From: Candidatus Methanogaster sp. UBA203
Lineage (GTDB): Archaea; Halobacteriota; Methanosarcinia; Methanosarcinales; Methanogasteraceae
Assembly: GCA_002503595.1 (NCBI GenBank)
Contig: DASC01000053.1
Location: 1,162 to 6,284, forward strand
Direction: 5' to 3'
DNA: 5,123 nt
A program made the position numbers and the translations under genes. Below the pieces are notes generated by a model. That model worked only from the letters and a program-made list of their open reading frames with translations. It ran no database searches and was not told the origin of the DNA. This document shows, in pieces, positions 1-4,986 of this stretch (positions within the stretch are counted from its first letter, which is position 1; each line of letters starts with the position of its first letter).

Positions 1-167
1 CAGAGCATGTTGAGCGGTCGCATCCCCTGAAGCGCTGGACGCACTCCGAAGATGAGCGATCTGAACTGCGAATCCCGGTGTGCGAAATGCTCAGGGATGT
101 GGTCGAATTCAAACAGTTCTCCCCGCCTGAACAGGGTTTGATCCCACAACAGGGTTTTTCCTGGCAT
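1..167 (-). CDS. cdc6: Orc1/Cdc6 replication initiator, N-terminal part (cut by window edge)
   Basis: Archaeal Orc1/Cdc6 proteins bind replication origins and belong to the AAA+ ATPases. Only the first 55 residues lie in the window. They begin MPGKTLLWDQTLFRRGELFE, continue with FDHIPEHFAHRDSQFRSL, and end in RPALQGMRPLNML. This matches the family pattern in front of the Walker A loop: an F-[ED]-x-D-x-[IV]-P-E-x-[FL]-x-H-R-[DE]-x-[QE] motif, then RPAL-x-G-x-RP-x-N. The Walker A motif itself should lie just beyond the window edge. The ATG at 167 is chosen because an in-frame TAA occurs three codons upstream. No Shine-Dalgarno site is evident, and the candidate TATA box suggests a nearly leaderless mRNA. 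The gene lies 107 bp downstream of the uL30 gene on the same strand. The family assignment is strong; which Cdc6 paralogue it is cannot be told. Confidence 0.88.
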   Translation of the reverse strand, partial: MPGKTLLWDQTLFRRGELFEFDHIPEHFAHRDSQFRSLIFGVRPALQGMRPLNML

Positions 168-190
168 GGGATGTTATTTCTGGCGGATGT

Positions 191-197
191 TAATTAT
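191..197 (-). promoter_or_regulatory. Candidate TATA box for the Orc1/Cdc6 gene
   Basis: On the minus strand ATAATTA, within CCCATAATTAACATCC, lies about 24-30 nt before the ATG at 167. Archaeal transcription usually starts about 25 nt after the TATA box, which would put the start site at or next to the ATG and give a leaderless transcript. That fits the lack of a Shine-Dalgarno site. Position and base composition are the only evidence. Confidence 0.35.
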
Positions 198-274
198 GGG
201 TTTCCCTGATAGTCCCCAAGTTATGACATCGATTATGGAGTTCTACAGCATCATCTTCTGACTCTTCTGTCGCA

Positions 275-733
275 TCACCGCATCTTCTTAAGCAGCGCGC
301 CGATATCCTCATGAAACCCCAGTTCGCCGCCCTCGACAACGGTCTTCTTGATGCCCTTATGCCCTTTGCGCGGCGGATGCAGTCTGAAGACCGGCTTTAG
401 TTTCGGGATGTCTGAGAGCTTTGCACCGCCGCTGCAGACCTTCTCTGCAAAGTCAGATACGGAACCGAGTTCGCATTCGTCCATATACTCCTGTGTGAGT
501 ATTTCTCCGCCTTCGATCCGACCTCTGAGTGATAAGAGATTTGTAAGCGATTCTGCGTCCGCAGTTCCCCATGCGACATAGTCCTTCGCCTTCCTAACCA
601 TTCCCGTATAGTGCGGGGTCTCCTCTATGACCACGCAGTGGTTGACGCTGTGCAACCGGAGCATCTTTAAGGTGTCCCTTATATCAGGGCGCACCCGCAC
701 ATCTCCACGAAGTCTGACGACTGCATACATCAT
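275..733 (-). CDS. rpl30p: Large-subunit ribosomal protein uL30 (archaeal L30)
   Basis: Structural protein of the 50S subunit. The 152-aa length is normal for archaeal L30, which carries a long C-terminal extension absent from the roughly 60-aa bacterial form. Residues 3-40 (YAVVRLRGDVRVRPDIRDTL, then LRLHSVNHCVVIEETP) form the L30 core. The following segments around YTGMVRKAKDYVAWG (42-56) and LHPPRKGHKGIKK (118-130) are typical of the archaeal and eukaryotic L30/L7 family. The first ATG overlaps the uS5 stop codon (ATGA, 4 bp), which implies translational coupling. A second ATG follows directly, so the true start could be residue 2. The next gene on this strand is not L15, as it would be in most archaea, but Orc1/Cdc6 after a short gap. 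No clear oligo-T terminator follows the stop codon. Confidence 0.96.
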   Translation of the reverse strand: MMYAVVRLRGDVRVRPDIRDTLKMLRLHSVNHCVVIEETPHYTGMVRKAKDYVAWGTADAESLTNLLSLRGRIEGGEILTQEYMDECELGSVSDFAEKVCSGGAKLSDIPKLKPVFRLHPPRKGHKGIKKTVVEGGELGFHEDIGALLKKMR

Positions 734-1335
734 CTGCCCCCGGTGCGCATCGTATTGGTCTGTTTCAGCGCTGTGTATGTCGCCTTTGCAAAGTTAAGCG
801 TGGTTCTGGTCAGACCCCATGTCCGGGTCCAGACATCCTTGATGCCAGCCATCTCGAGAACCTTCTTTGCAGTCGATCCTGATGCGATTCCAAGTCCTCT
901 GGGTGCAGGTTTCAGTTCGATGCCGACGCTGCCAGCTCTCCCGACAACCTGAAACGGCACCGAATGCGGATCATTGCAGCCACACTCCCATGATCCGCAG
1001 CCGCGTTTGATCCCGGTCAGATGCAGTTTCGCATTGGCGATTGACTTGCGTATCGCAGGTCCTGCCTGCCTGTCCCTGCCCTGTCCGAATCCGATGTACC
1101 CGTCCTTGTTCCCGACGATCGATACAGCCCTGAACTTGACTCTTCGTCCTGAGTCAGTCATCCGCTGCACCATATTCACATCCAGCACCTCCTCCTCAAG
1201 GTCAGGAAGCAGCACCTCGATGATCTCAACCTCCCGGAGTGGAAGCCCTGAGTTTAAGACGGCGTCGATATCGGTGAGCTTGCCCTCGCGGACAAGGGTG
1301 CCGAGTTTGGTCTGCGGTATCCATTCTTGTTCCAT
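730..1335 (-). CDS. rps5p: Small-subunit ribosomal protein uS5 (archaeal S5)
   Basis: Structural protein of the 30S subunit near the mRNA entry and decoding region. The 201-aa length is usual for archaea. Residues 1-60 form the archaeal N-terminal extension (WIPQTKLGTLVREGKLTDID). Residues 64-105 are the S5 double-stranded RNA-binding domain, with RRVKFRAVSIVGNKDGYIGF and GQGRDRQAGPAIRKSIANAK. The Cys-containing loop RGCGSWECGC (111-120) is the usual archaeal form, and residues 125-192 make the C-terminal S5 domain (SVGIELKPAPRGLGIASG). The start ATG follows the uL18 stop directly (TAAATG) and has a strong GGAGGTG ribosome binding site. The 3' end overlaps uL30 by 4 bp. All this fits an intact operon gene. 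Confidence 0.97.
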   Translation of the reverse strand: MEQEWIPQTKLGTLVREGKLTDIDAVLNSGLPLREVEIIEVLLPDLEEEVLDVNMVQRMTDSGRRVKFRAVSIVGNKDGYIGFGQGRDRQAGPAIRKSIANAKLHLTGIKRGCGSWECGCNDPHSVPFQVVGRAGSVGIELKPAPRGLGIASGSTAKKVLEMAGIKDVWTRTWGLTRTTLNFAKATYTALKQTNTMRTGGR

Positions 1336-1860
1336 TTATGCACCTCCGAACTCGGATGTGATCTGTGCCTTCGTCGCCTCAAAGATCGATGGCAGGTCAA
1401 CGTCTCTGTACGTTGCCACCAATTCGCCGCGAATCCGCTCATCGGACGGGAATATCACCGGATCATGTGGGATATCCATGCCTGCGTCGACCGCGCCACG
1501 GAGCGCGGCATACACCCGCGATCCGGGGGTGGACGCATGAAGGCCCATATCGAGCACGCCCTCTGTAAATCCTTTGCTGATGGTGCGATACCCGAACAGT
1601 AGTCCGGCAAGGTATGCTGCAGTGGTATTTCCTGTCGATCCTGAATATCCGTACTTCCCAAGTTCAATCGATGTAGCAGATGAGAGTATCATATCGCCCT
1701 CTCTTTCAGGGATTGCGAGTTGTAGTCTGATGTGCCGTGCACTTCTGCGCACCACCATACGTGGCTTCTTTGATAACAGCAGTCTAAGGCGCCTGTGATA
1801 ATTTGTTCTGCCTTCTCTGCGCCGTCTGAATGGCACCCGGTATCTCGGTCCGGTCGCCAT
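1336..1860 (-). CDS. rpl18p: Large-subunit ribosomal protein uL18 (archaeal L18)
   Basis: 5S rRNA-binding protein of the 50S central protuberance. It is 174 aa, the archaeal length. The basic N-terminus MATGPRYRVPFRRRREGRTN followed by YHRRLRLLLSKKPRMVVRRS (21-40) is the classic archaeal L18 start. The core shows GNTTAAYLAGLLFGYR (77-92), GVLDMGLHASTPGSRVYAAL (101-120) and RGAVDAGMDIPHDP (121-134). The start at 1860 has GGAGG 8 nt upstream. The gene is the first of the L18-S5-L30 trio, and its stop codon abuts the uS5 start. Archaeal L18 normally follows L19e. Here the upstream DNA is instead a divergent promoter region, so L18 leads its own transcript. Confidence 0.97.
   Translation of the reverse strand: MATGPRYRVPFRRRREGRTNYHRRLRLLLSKKPRMVVRRSARHIRLQLAIPEREGDMILSSATSIELGKYGYSGSTGNTTAAYLAGLLFGYRTISKGFTEGVLDMGLHASTPGSRVYAALRGAVDAGMDIPHDPVIFPSDERIRGELVATYRDVDLPSIFEATKAQITSEFGGA
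1341..1347 (-). promoter_or_regulatory. Shine-Dalgarno site for uS5, inside the uL18 coding end
   Basis: GGAGGTG on the minus strand lies 5 nt before the uS5 ATG. It is also read as the penultimate Gly-Gly codons of uL18. It fixes the uS5 start and indicates coupled translation of uL18 and uS5. Confidence 0.8.
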
Positions 1861-1868
1861 CTACTGTT

Positions 1869-1873
1869 CCTCC
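1869..1873 (-). promoter_or_regulatory. Shine-Dalgarno site for uL18
   Basis: GGAGG on the minus strand with an 8-nt spacer to the ATG at 1860. The strong match supports this start. Confidence 0.75.
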
Positions 1874-1912
1874 AATTTCATCATCATATCTTGCCCTCTG
1901 TAGTCTGTGATT

Positions 1913-1920
1913 GCATAAAG
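1913..1920 (-). promoter_or_regulatory. Candidate TATA box for the L18-S5-L30 operon
   Basis: CTTTATGC on the minus strand is preceded by CGAAAC, a purine-rich stretch resembling a TFB-recognition (BRE) element. Initiation about 25 nt downstream would fall near 1890 and leave a leader of about 30 nt that contains the GGAGG site. This is a position and motif argument only. Confidence 0.45.
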
Positions 1921-1932
1921 GTTTCGTCATCG

Positions 1933-1939
1933 TTATATG
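1933..1939 (+). promoter_or_regulatory. Candidate TATA box for the surface-protein gene
   Basis: TTATATG on the plus strand lies about 35-41 nt before the ATG at 1974. Initiation about 25 nt downstream would fall near 1960 and leave a short leader carrying the GGAG site. A second AT-rich stretch, GATATAACAT at 1951-1960, is closer to the ATG and less likely given the spacing. Confidence 0.45.
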
Positions 1940-1961
1940 CGATGAATACAGATATAACATT

Positions 1962-1965
1962 GGAG
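1962..1965 (+). promoter_or_regulatory. Shine-Dalgarno site that decides the surface-protein start
   Basis: GGAG with an 8-nt spacer to the ATG at 1974. It favours this start over the in-frame ATG at 1911, which would place 21 extra residues before the signal peptide and lies upstream of the candidate TATA box. Confidence 0.65.
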
Positions 1966-1973
1966 TGGTCGTA

Positions 1974-4082
1974 ATGAAACCGGACGGACTGATGCTAATC
2001 ACTATGGTGCTGGTAGTAATACTGGCAGGTACGGCAGGCGCGCATACGTATGACCCTGATAAGAAGAATGACTGGGAGGTAAATGATGTCGGAGAGGAGG
2101 AGATGCTATGGGGGAATACGATAGAGGTGGATGCCGAAGGACTGAACACCACATACACGATCGAGTTGAACGATTTCAATGTTCAAGTAAGTGAAATCGA
2201 TCTTGATGAGATTGAGCGTATAAAAGGCAGGGATTATGAGTGCGGGGATTGCAGCAGGAGCGAGTATGTCGATGAGATCGAGTATTCCGGAAAAACAGCC
2301 AACCTCCGGATTTATGATGGTTACGAACTCGTCGGAAGCTTCCCGTTCAGGGCAGATGGATCTGCTCTCGAGGGGGGTAGCATATTCAGCACAAAGGAGA
2401 GTTCGTGGGACAAAGGTGGCACGATCTGGAACTACAACAACGATCTCTTCGTTGCCGTTAGCAAGATCACATGCGAGTTTGCAGATGAAGACTGCTTCTG
2501 CACCGATCCAAGAAGTGAGGAAGCAACCATCAGGTACCTCGTCAGGGAACCGGCAGAGTTTGAGGTAGAGGTGGAAACATTTGTTCCGGGCGGTGAGGAG
2601 GAGGAAGAGATGTCAGAATTCAGGTCAAATTCAGTCTTTAAGGCAGAGATCGAACTGAAGAATAACGAGATGCGCGCATACCACACGGATGCATGGTTCT
2701 CTGTGAAGCCGATAGAGATGATCGATGGGAAATACCCGCCGGATTGCAAGATGGTGAGGGCGTATCGCGGCACCGATGAGGATATGATCAATCGAACCAC
2801 CGAGCAACCGATAAATATACGCAGCGGTGATCCATGCATCGGTGAAAGAGATGACTGGTTCGAGGGGGATGCTGATATGGTGATGGATGAGAAGGTGGGT
2901 GAGGATGAACTCACATACACAGTCTATTTCAAGACTCCATCGATACCAAAGCGGACGGAATATGCGATATGCGTGAATCTCACTTATAAAGACCTGAAAG
3001 AAAAAACACGCCATTTCATAGACAATTCGACAACCATCGAGATCCTCCCGGTACTCGAGGTGAAGAAGGCGGTCGGGACAGAAGATTATGTGATCGTTTC
3101 AGAGGAGGCGGTGGAGGCATACACCGGCGAGATCACTTATGTGATATACGAGGATTATGAGCCGTACGTCTTCCTAACGGTGATAAACTGGGGCGATTAT
3201 GAGATTTCATCGATAAGCCTCTCAGATGCCCCGAGCGATGCGTGGCACAAGCCTGCAACCACCGATTTCAATAAATGGAAGTGTGCGCTCCCTGCAGAGA
3301 TGCTGAGAATCCCGGATATGGAAGCAGATCGATGGGACTGGGACTTTTCGCTTGAACCTGGCAAGATAATGACGTGCGCATATCCTGTGAGTCTTTTGAA
3401 GCCTGGAACATACAAACTCGGGAGCGCAATCGTCAACTGGACAGAGAACGGACATAATTACAGCGTGAATTCATACTCGCAGCAGGTCGAGGTACATGGT
3501 CCGTATATCGAGGTGACAAAGACGGTAGATCCGGTCAATGTAACTCAGAATGATACAGCGAAAGTAACCGTGAGCGTGAAAAACACAGGAGACGTGCCCG
3601 CATCCATAAAGATCTTCGATCAGCTTCCGATGGAGTCAGAACTGGTCGGAGCGATACTGGTGCGCGGTATCACCATCGATGAAGACAGTGGCGTATTCTC
3701 TGTGACGAGGGTACTTGACTCCGGCGCAGAGGAGTTATTCGAATACACGATCGATCCGAACCGGACTGTGATGCTCCCTCCCGCGGTGGTCGAGTTCGTT
3801 GATCTCACGCAATACGCGGCGATAAGCGTCTCTGATATGCCGATACTGATTGTGAATGGAACCGAGCCCATCGGCGCCGCCGCTGAAAAGCTCAAGTCCG
3901 AAGCAGAAAGGACCGCGGCAGCGGCAGCGGCAGCATCTGTTGATGCTGGTGCGGGCGGGTCTGGTATGGCTGTTGAGACCGCGAAGACTCCTGTGCGCAG
4001 GGAGCCCGGGTTTGTGGGTATTCTTGCAACCTTCGCGTGTCTGGCGGCTGTGCTGATCAGCAGGCGCCGAAGGAAGGATTAA
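1974..4082 (+). CDS. Secreted surface protein with DUF11/COG1361-like domain and PGF-CTERM-like anchor (702 aa)
   Basis: The function is not known; the architecture is clear. Residues 1-23 are a signal peptide (MKPDG, a hydrophobic LITMVLVVILAG core, then AGA before HTYD). Residues 24-350 are acidic and match no family I recognise, with an EEEEE run at 208-212. Residues 355-505 look like a beta-sandwich domain. Residues 508-595 resemble a DUF11/COG1361 repeat (YIEVTKTVDPVNVTQNDTAK, VSVKNTGDVPASIKIFDQLP). An Ala/Gly-rich linker (about 635-675) leads to REPGFVGILATFACLAAVLI and RRRRKD at the C-terminus. That is the PGF motif, membrane segment and basic tail of a PGF-CTERM signal, which archaeosortase A recognises. 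There are ten N-x-S/T sequons (N58, 273, 335, 351, 488, 495, 522, 526, 596, 628). Ten cysteines lie outside the membrane segment (90, 93, 167, 174, 176, 258, 288, 333, 437, 468). I infer a glycosylated, lipid-anchored cell-surface or S-layer-associated protein. Confidence 0.85.
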   Translation: MKPDGLMLITMVLVVILAGTAGAHTYDPDKKNDWEVNDVGEEEMLWGNTIEVDAEGLNTTYTIELNDFNVQVSEIDLDEIERIKGRDYECGDCSRSEYVDEIEYSGKTANLRIYDGYELVGSFPFRADGSALEGGSIFSTKESSWDKGGTIWNYNNDLFVAVSKITCEFADEDCFCTDPRSEEATIRYLVREPAEFEVEVETFVPGGEEEEEMSEFRSNSVFKAEIELKNNEMRAYHTDAWFSVKPIEMIDGKYPPDCKMVRAYRGTDEDMINRTTEQPINIRSGDPCIGERDDWFEGDADMVMDEKVGEDELTYTVYFKTPSIPKRTEYAICVNLTYKDLKEKTRHFIDNSTTIEILPVLEVKKAVGTEDYVIVSEEAVEAYTGEITYVIYEDYEPYVFLTVINWGDYEISSISLSDAPSDAWHKPATTDFNKWKCALPAEMLRIPDMEADRWDWDFSLEPGKIMTCAYPVSLLKPGTYKLGSAIVNWTENGHNYSVNSYSQQVEVHGPYIEVTKTVDPVNVTQNDTAKVTVSVKNTGDVPASIKIFDQLPMESELVGAILVRGITIDEDSGVFSVTRVLDSGAEELFEYTIDPNRTVMLPPAVVEFVDLTQYAAISVSDMPILIVNGTEPIGAAAEKLKSEAERTAAAAAAASVDAGAGGSGMAVETAKTPVRREPGFVGILATFACLAAVLISRRRRKD
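3915..3932 (+). repeat. (GCGGCA)x3 microrepeat coding for poly-Ala
   Basis: Three tandem GCGGCA units, followed by one more GCA, encode seven alanines (residues 648-654) in the linker before the C-terminal anchor. It probably varies in length by replication slippage; three-base-multiple changes would keep the frame. Confidence 0.7.
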
Positions 4083-4113
4083 GTCTGGAAACCAGAACAT
4101 GCCTGCCTGTATC

Positions 4114-4145
4114 GTGCAAGGGTTTCTTGATGTGTGATCTTGCAC
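4114..4145 (+). repeat. 7-bp inverted repeat upstream of the DUF2103-like gene
   Basis: GTGCAAG at 4114-4120 is repeated inverted as CTTGCAC at 4139-4145, with an 18-nt loop. It lies in the 74-bp gap between the surface-protein stop and the next start, ending 11 nt before that start. It could be an RNA hairpin or an operator, or chance. No T-run follows, so it is not an obvious terminator. Confidence 0.35.
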
Positions 4146-4156
4146 AATAGGATGTT

Positions 4157-4474
4157 ATGGCCCAGAACAAACTCGGCGGAGCGCACACCACCATAATCGG
4201 CGGCAGAACCGGAAGGAAGGCAGCAGAGATCGTAGCATGGCATCCGAAGGTAAAGCGGATCATTCCCACTGTCATCAGTGTCAAGGGAGCCGCCGGCGGA
4301 AAGACCACGGCAAAGGTGCTGCGCTCTGACGCACGGGGTAATCTCCGCCTCTTAATCTCATCCGGCACATCGGCACAGGAACTGCGCATCATAACGACGG
4401 CGGGGGATTTTTCGGAAGGGGAATTGCTGAGACGCGAGTTAAGCGAGATGCTCTCAGAGGCGATGGGCACGTAG
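4157..4474 (+). CDS. DUF2103-like small protein (family annotated as predicted metal-binding)
   Basis: This 105-aa protein has an N-terminal KLGGAHTTIIGGRTGRKAAE (5-24), a middle IIPTVISVKGAAGGKTTAKV, and a conserved-looking ARGNLRLLISSGTSAQELRI followed by ITTAGDF. From memory this matches archaeal DUF2103/COG4031, a family annotated as predicted metal-binding with no known role. Members as I recall them carry a short Cys-x-x-Cys stretch just before K-L-G-G. Here only MAQN precedes it, there are no cysteines, and an in-frame TAG three codons upstream rules out a longer form. AGGA at 4149-4152 is a plausible ribosome binding site. The gene follows the surface-protein gene on the same strand with a 74-bp gap; co-transcription is possible but unproven. 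The family call is moderately sure, and metal binding by this copy is doubtful. Confidence 0.65.
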   Translation: MAQNKLGGAHTTIIGGRTGRKAAEIVAWHPKVKRIIPTVISVKGAAGGKTTAKVLRSDARGNLRLLISSGTSAQELRIITTAGDFSEGELLRRELSEMLSEAMGT

Positions 4475-4487
4475 GGTGCCAGACTGC

Positions 4488-4834
4488 GACGCGTTCTTCG
4501 GGGGGCGGAGCGTCCATCATAAATGTCTTTGGAACTCTCATTTGTCCGACAGTGCTGGTGAAATGTACCCTTGCCTCTTTTCTAAATATCTACTGCCGCA
4601 GAAGGTAAAACACTGACTTTGGTATCACGTCTTTTGACGGTCGGATAACGTGAAACTCTGTTGAGCCGGAAACGGCAGACATAGGTACAAATGTTGCTGG
4701 TAACGACTGATCTGGATCTGATAAGTTGCTGGATTTCGGATTGATTTCGCAAGCATCTCCAATTGTCGCCCACACTCACCCTCCGGCAACTGATACGCCC
4801 CCTCAATCTCTTTTTCAGGGAATGGTTCAGCCAT
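4488..4834 (-). pseudogene. hsdS: Degenerate type I restriction specificity subunit (HsdS) fragment
   Basis: HsdS proteins give type I restriction-modification enzymes their DNA target through two target-recognition domains. Joining minus-strand frames gives pieces of the first domain only. From the ATG at 4834 come MAEPFPEKEIEGAYQLPEG, then a frameshift and TGA at 4778-4776, then VWATIGDACEINPKSSNL and ATFVPMSAVSG, then STEFHVIRPSKDVIPKSVFY and LLRQ. A TAG at 4592-4590 interrupts, after which IFRKEARVHFTSTVGQMRVP and KTFMMDAPPPEERV continue in the same frame. These are family hallmarks: LPEGWxW, the EINP start, the VPM motif, G-STEFHV-xRP, FRxEAxxxxxxxVGQxRVP. About 50 residues usually found between VPMSAVSG and STEFHV are missing. 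The conserved helices and second recognition domain are absent beyond 4488. It cannot make a working subunit. Recognition is by motif memory, not alignment. Confidence 0.85.
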
Positions 4835-4986
4835 CAGTGCCCCCCATGTATCATGTTCATGCACAGAACTACATCAGTTACTACATCAGTTACTACATCA
4901 CATCTGCTTTCTGACTTAGTCAGTGACTTAGTCACATCTCCTAACAATTCCTCTAACATCTCATGGCGGACATCCCGCTGAATCAT
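4834..4986 (-). CDS. Small repeat-bearing ORF coupled to the hsdS remnant (50 aa, uncertain)
   Basis: Function unknown. The ORF runs from an ATG that overlaps the upstream stop codon (ATGA at 4986-4983) to a TGA that overlaps the hsdS-remnant ATG (4834). It starts MIQRDVRHEMLEELLGD and continues with a 4-residue repeat series, VTKS-LTKS, then VVTD-VVTD-VV, and ends LCMNMIHGGH. I recall similar VTxx tetrapeptide series in the C-terminal part of some AlbA_2/AAA_4-type ATP-binding proteins, so this may be the tail of a larger, decayed accessory gene rather than an independent gene. The overlaps at both ends suggest the three pieces were once a translationally coupled operon. It may no longer be expressed. 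No Shine-Dalgarno site was needed or seen. Confidence 0.4.
   Translation of the reverse strand: MIQRDVRHEMLEELLGDVTKSLTKSESRCDVVTDVVTDVVLCMNMIHGGH
4871..4900 (+). repeat. 12-bp tandem repeat, 2.5 copies
   Basis: The unit ACATCAGTTACT occurs at 4871-4882 and 4883-4894 without mismatch, with a half unit ACATCA at 4895-4900. On the minus strand it reads as VVTD tetrapeptides in the small ORF. The 12-bp period keeps the reading frame. Confidence 0.9.
4911..4934 (+). repeat. 12-bp tandem repeat containing two TGACTTAGTCA palindromes
   Basis: The units CTGACTTAGTCA (4911-4922) and GTGACTTAGTCA (4923-4934) differ only in the first base. Each contains TGACTTAGTCA, a perfect 11-bp palindrome around a central base, with centres 12 bp apart. 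On the minus strand they encode VTKS-LTKS. They may be only a slipped coding repeat, or tandem binding sites for a regulator. Confidence 0.85.

Noticed and set aside
243..275. Ten-codon ORF overlapping the uL30 stop (MRQKSQKMML)
   Set aside because: It is too short and shows no L15 N-terminal pattern. The ATGA overlap alone is weak evidence.
974..1540. 188-aa open frame on the plus strand opposite the uS5 and uL18 genes
   Set aside because: It is antisense to two highly conserved ribosomal genes, is Ser/Arg/Pro-rich as expected from a codon shadow, and resembles no family.
1911..1973. Possible 21-residue N-terminal extension of the surface protein from the ATG at 1911
   Set aside because: It would place charged residues before an otherwise normal signal peptide, begins upstream of the candidate TATA box, and has no ribosome binding site, whereas the ATG at 1974 has GGAG at good spacing.
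4084..4096. TCTGG-AAA-CCAGA hairpin after the surface-protein stop as a terminator
   Set aside because: A 5-bp stem without a following T-run is easily found by chance, and archaeal termination relies mainly on T-rich stretches.
4582..4864. Overlapping minus-strand ORFs of 74 and 79 codons as separate genes
   Set aside because: They are wrong-frame readings or run-throughs of the hsdS remnant. Only the pieces that match HsdS motifs make sense.
4871..4934. Short CRISPR-like repeat array
   Set aside because: The units are 12 bp, directly adjacent with no spacers, and keep a coding period. None of this fits a CRISPR.
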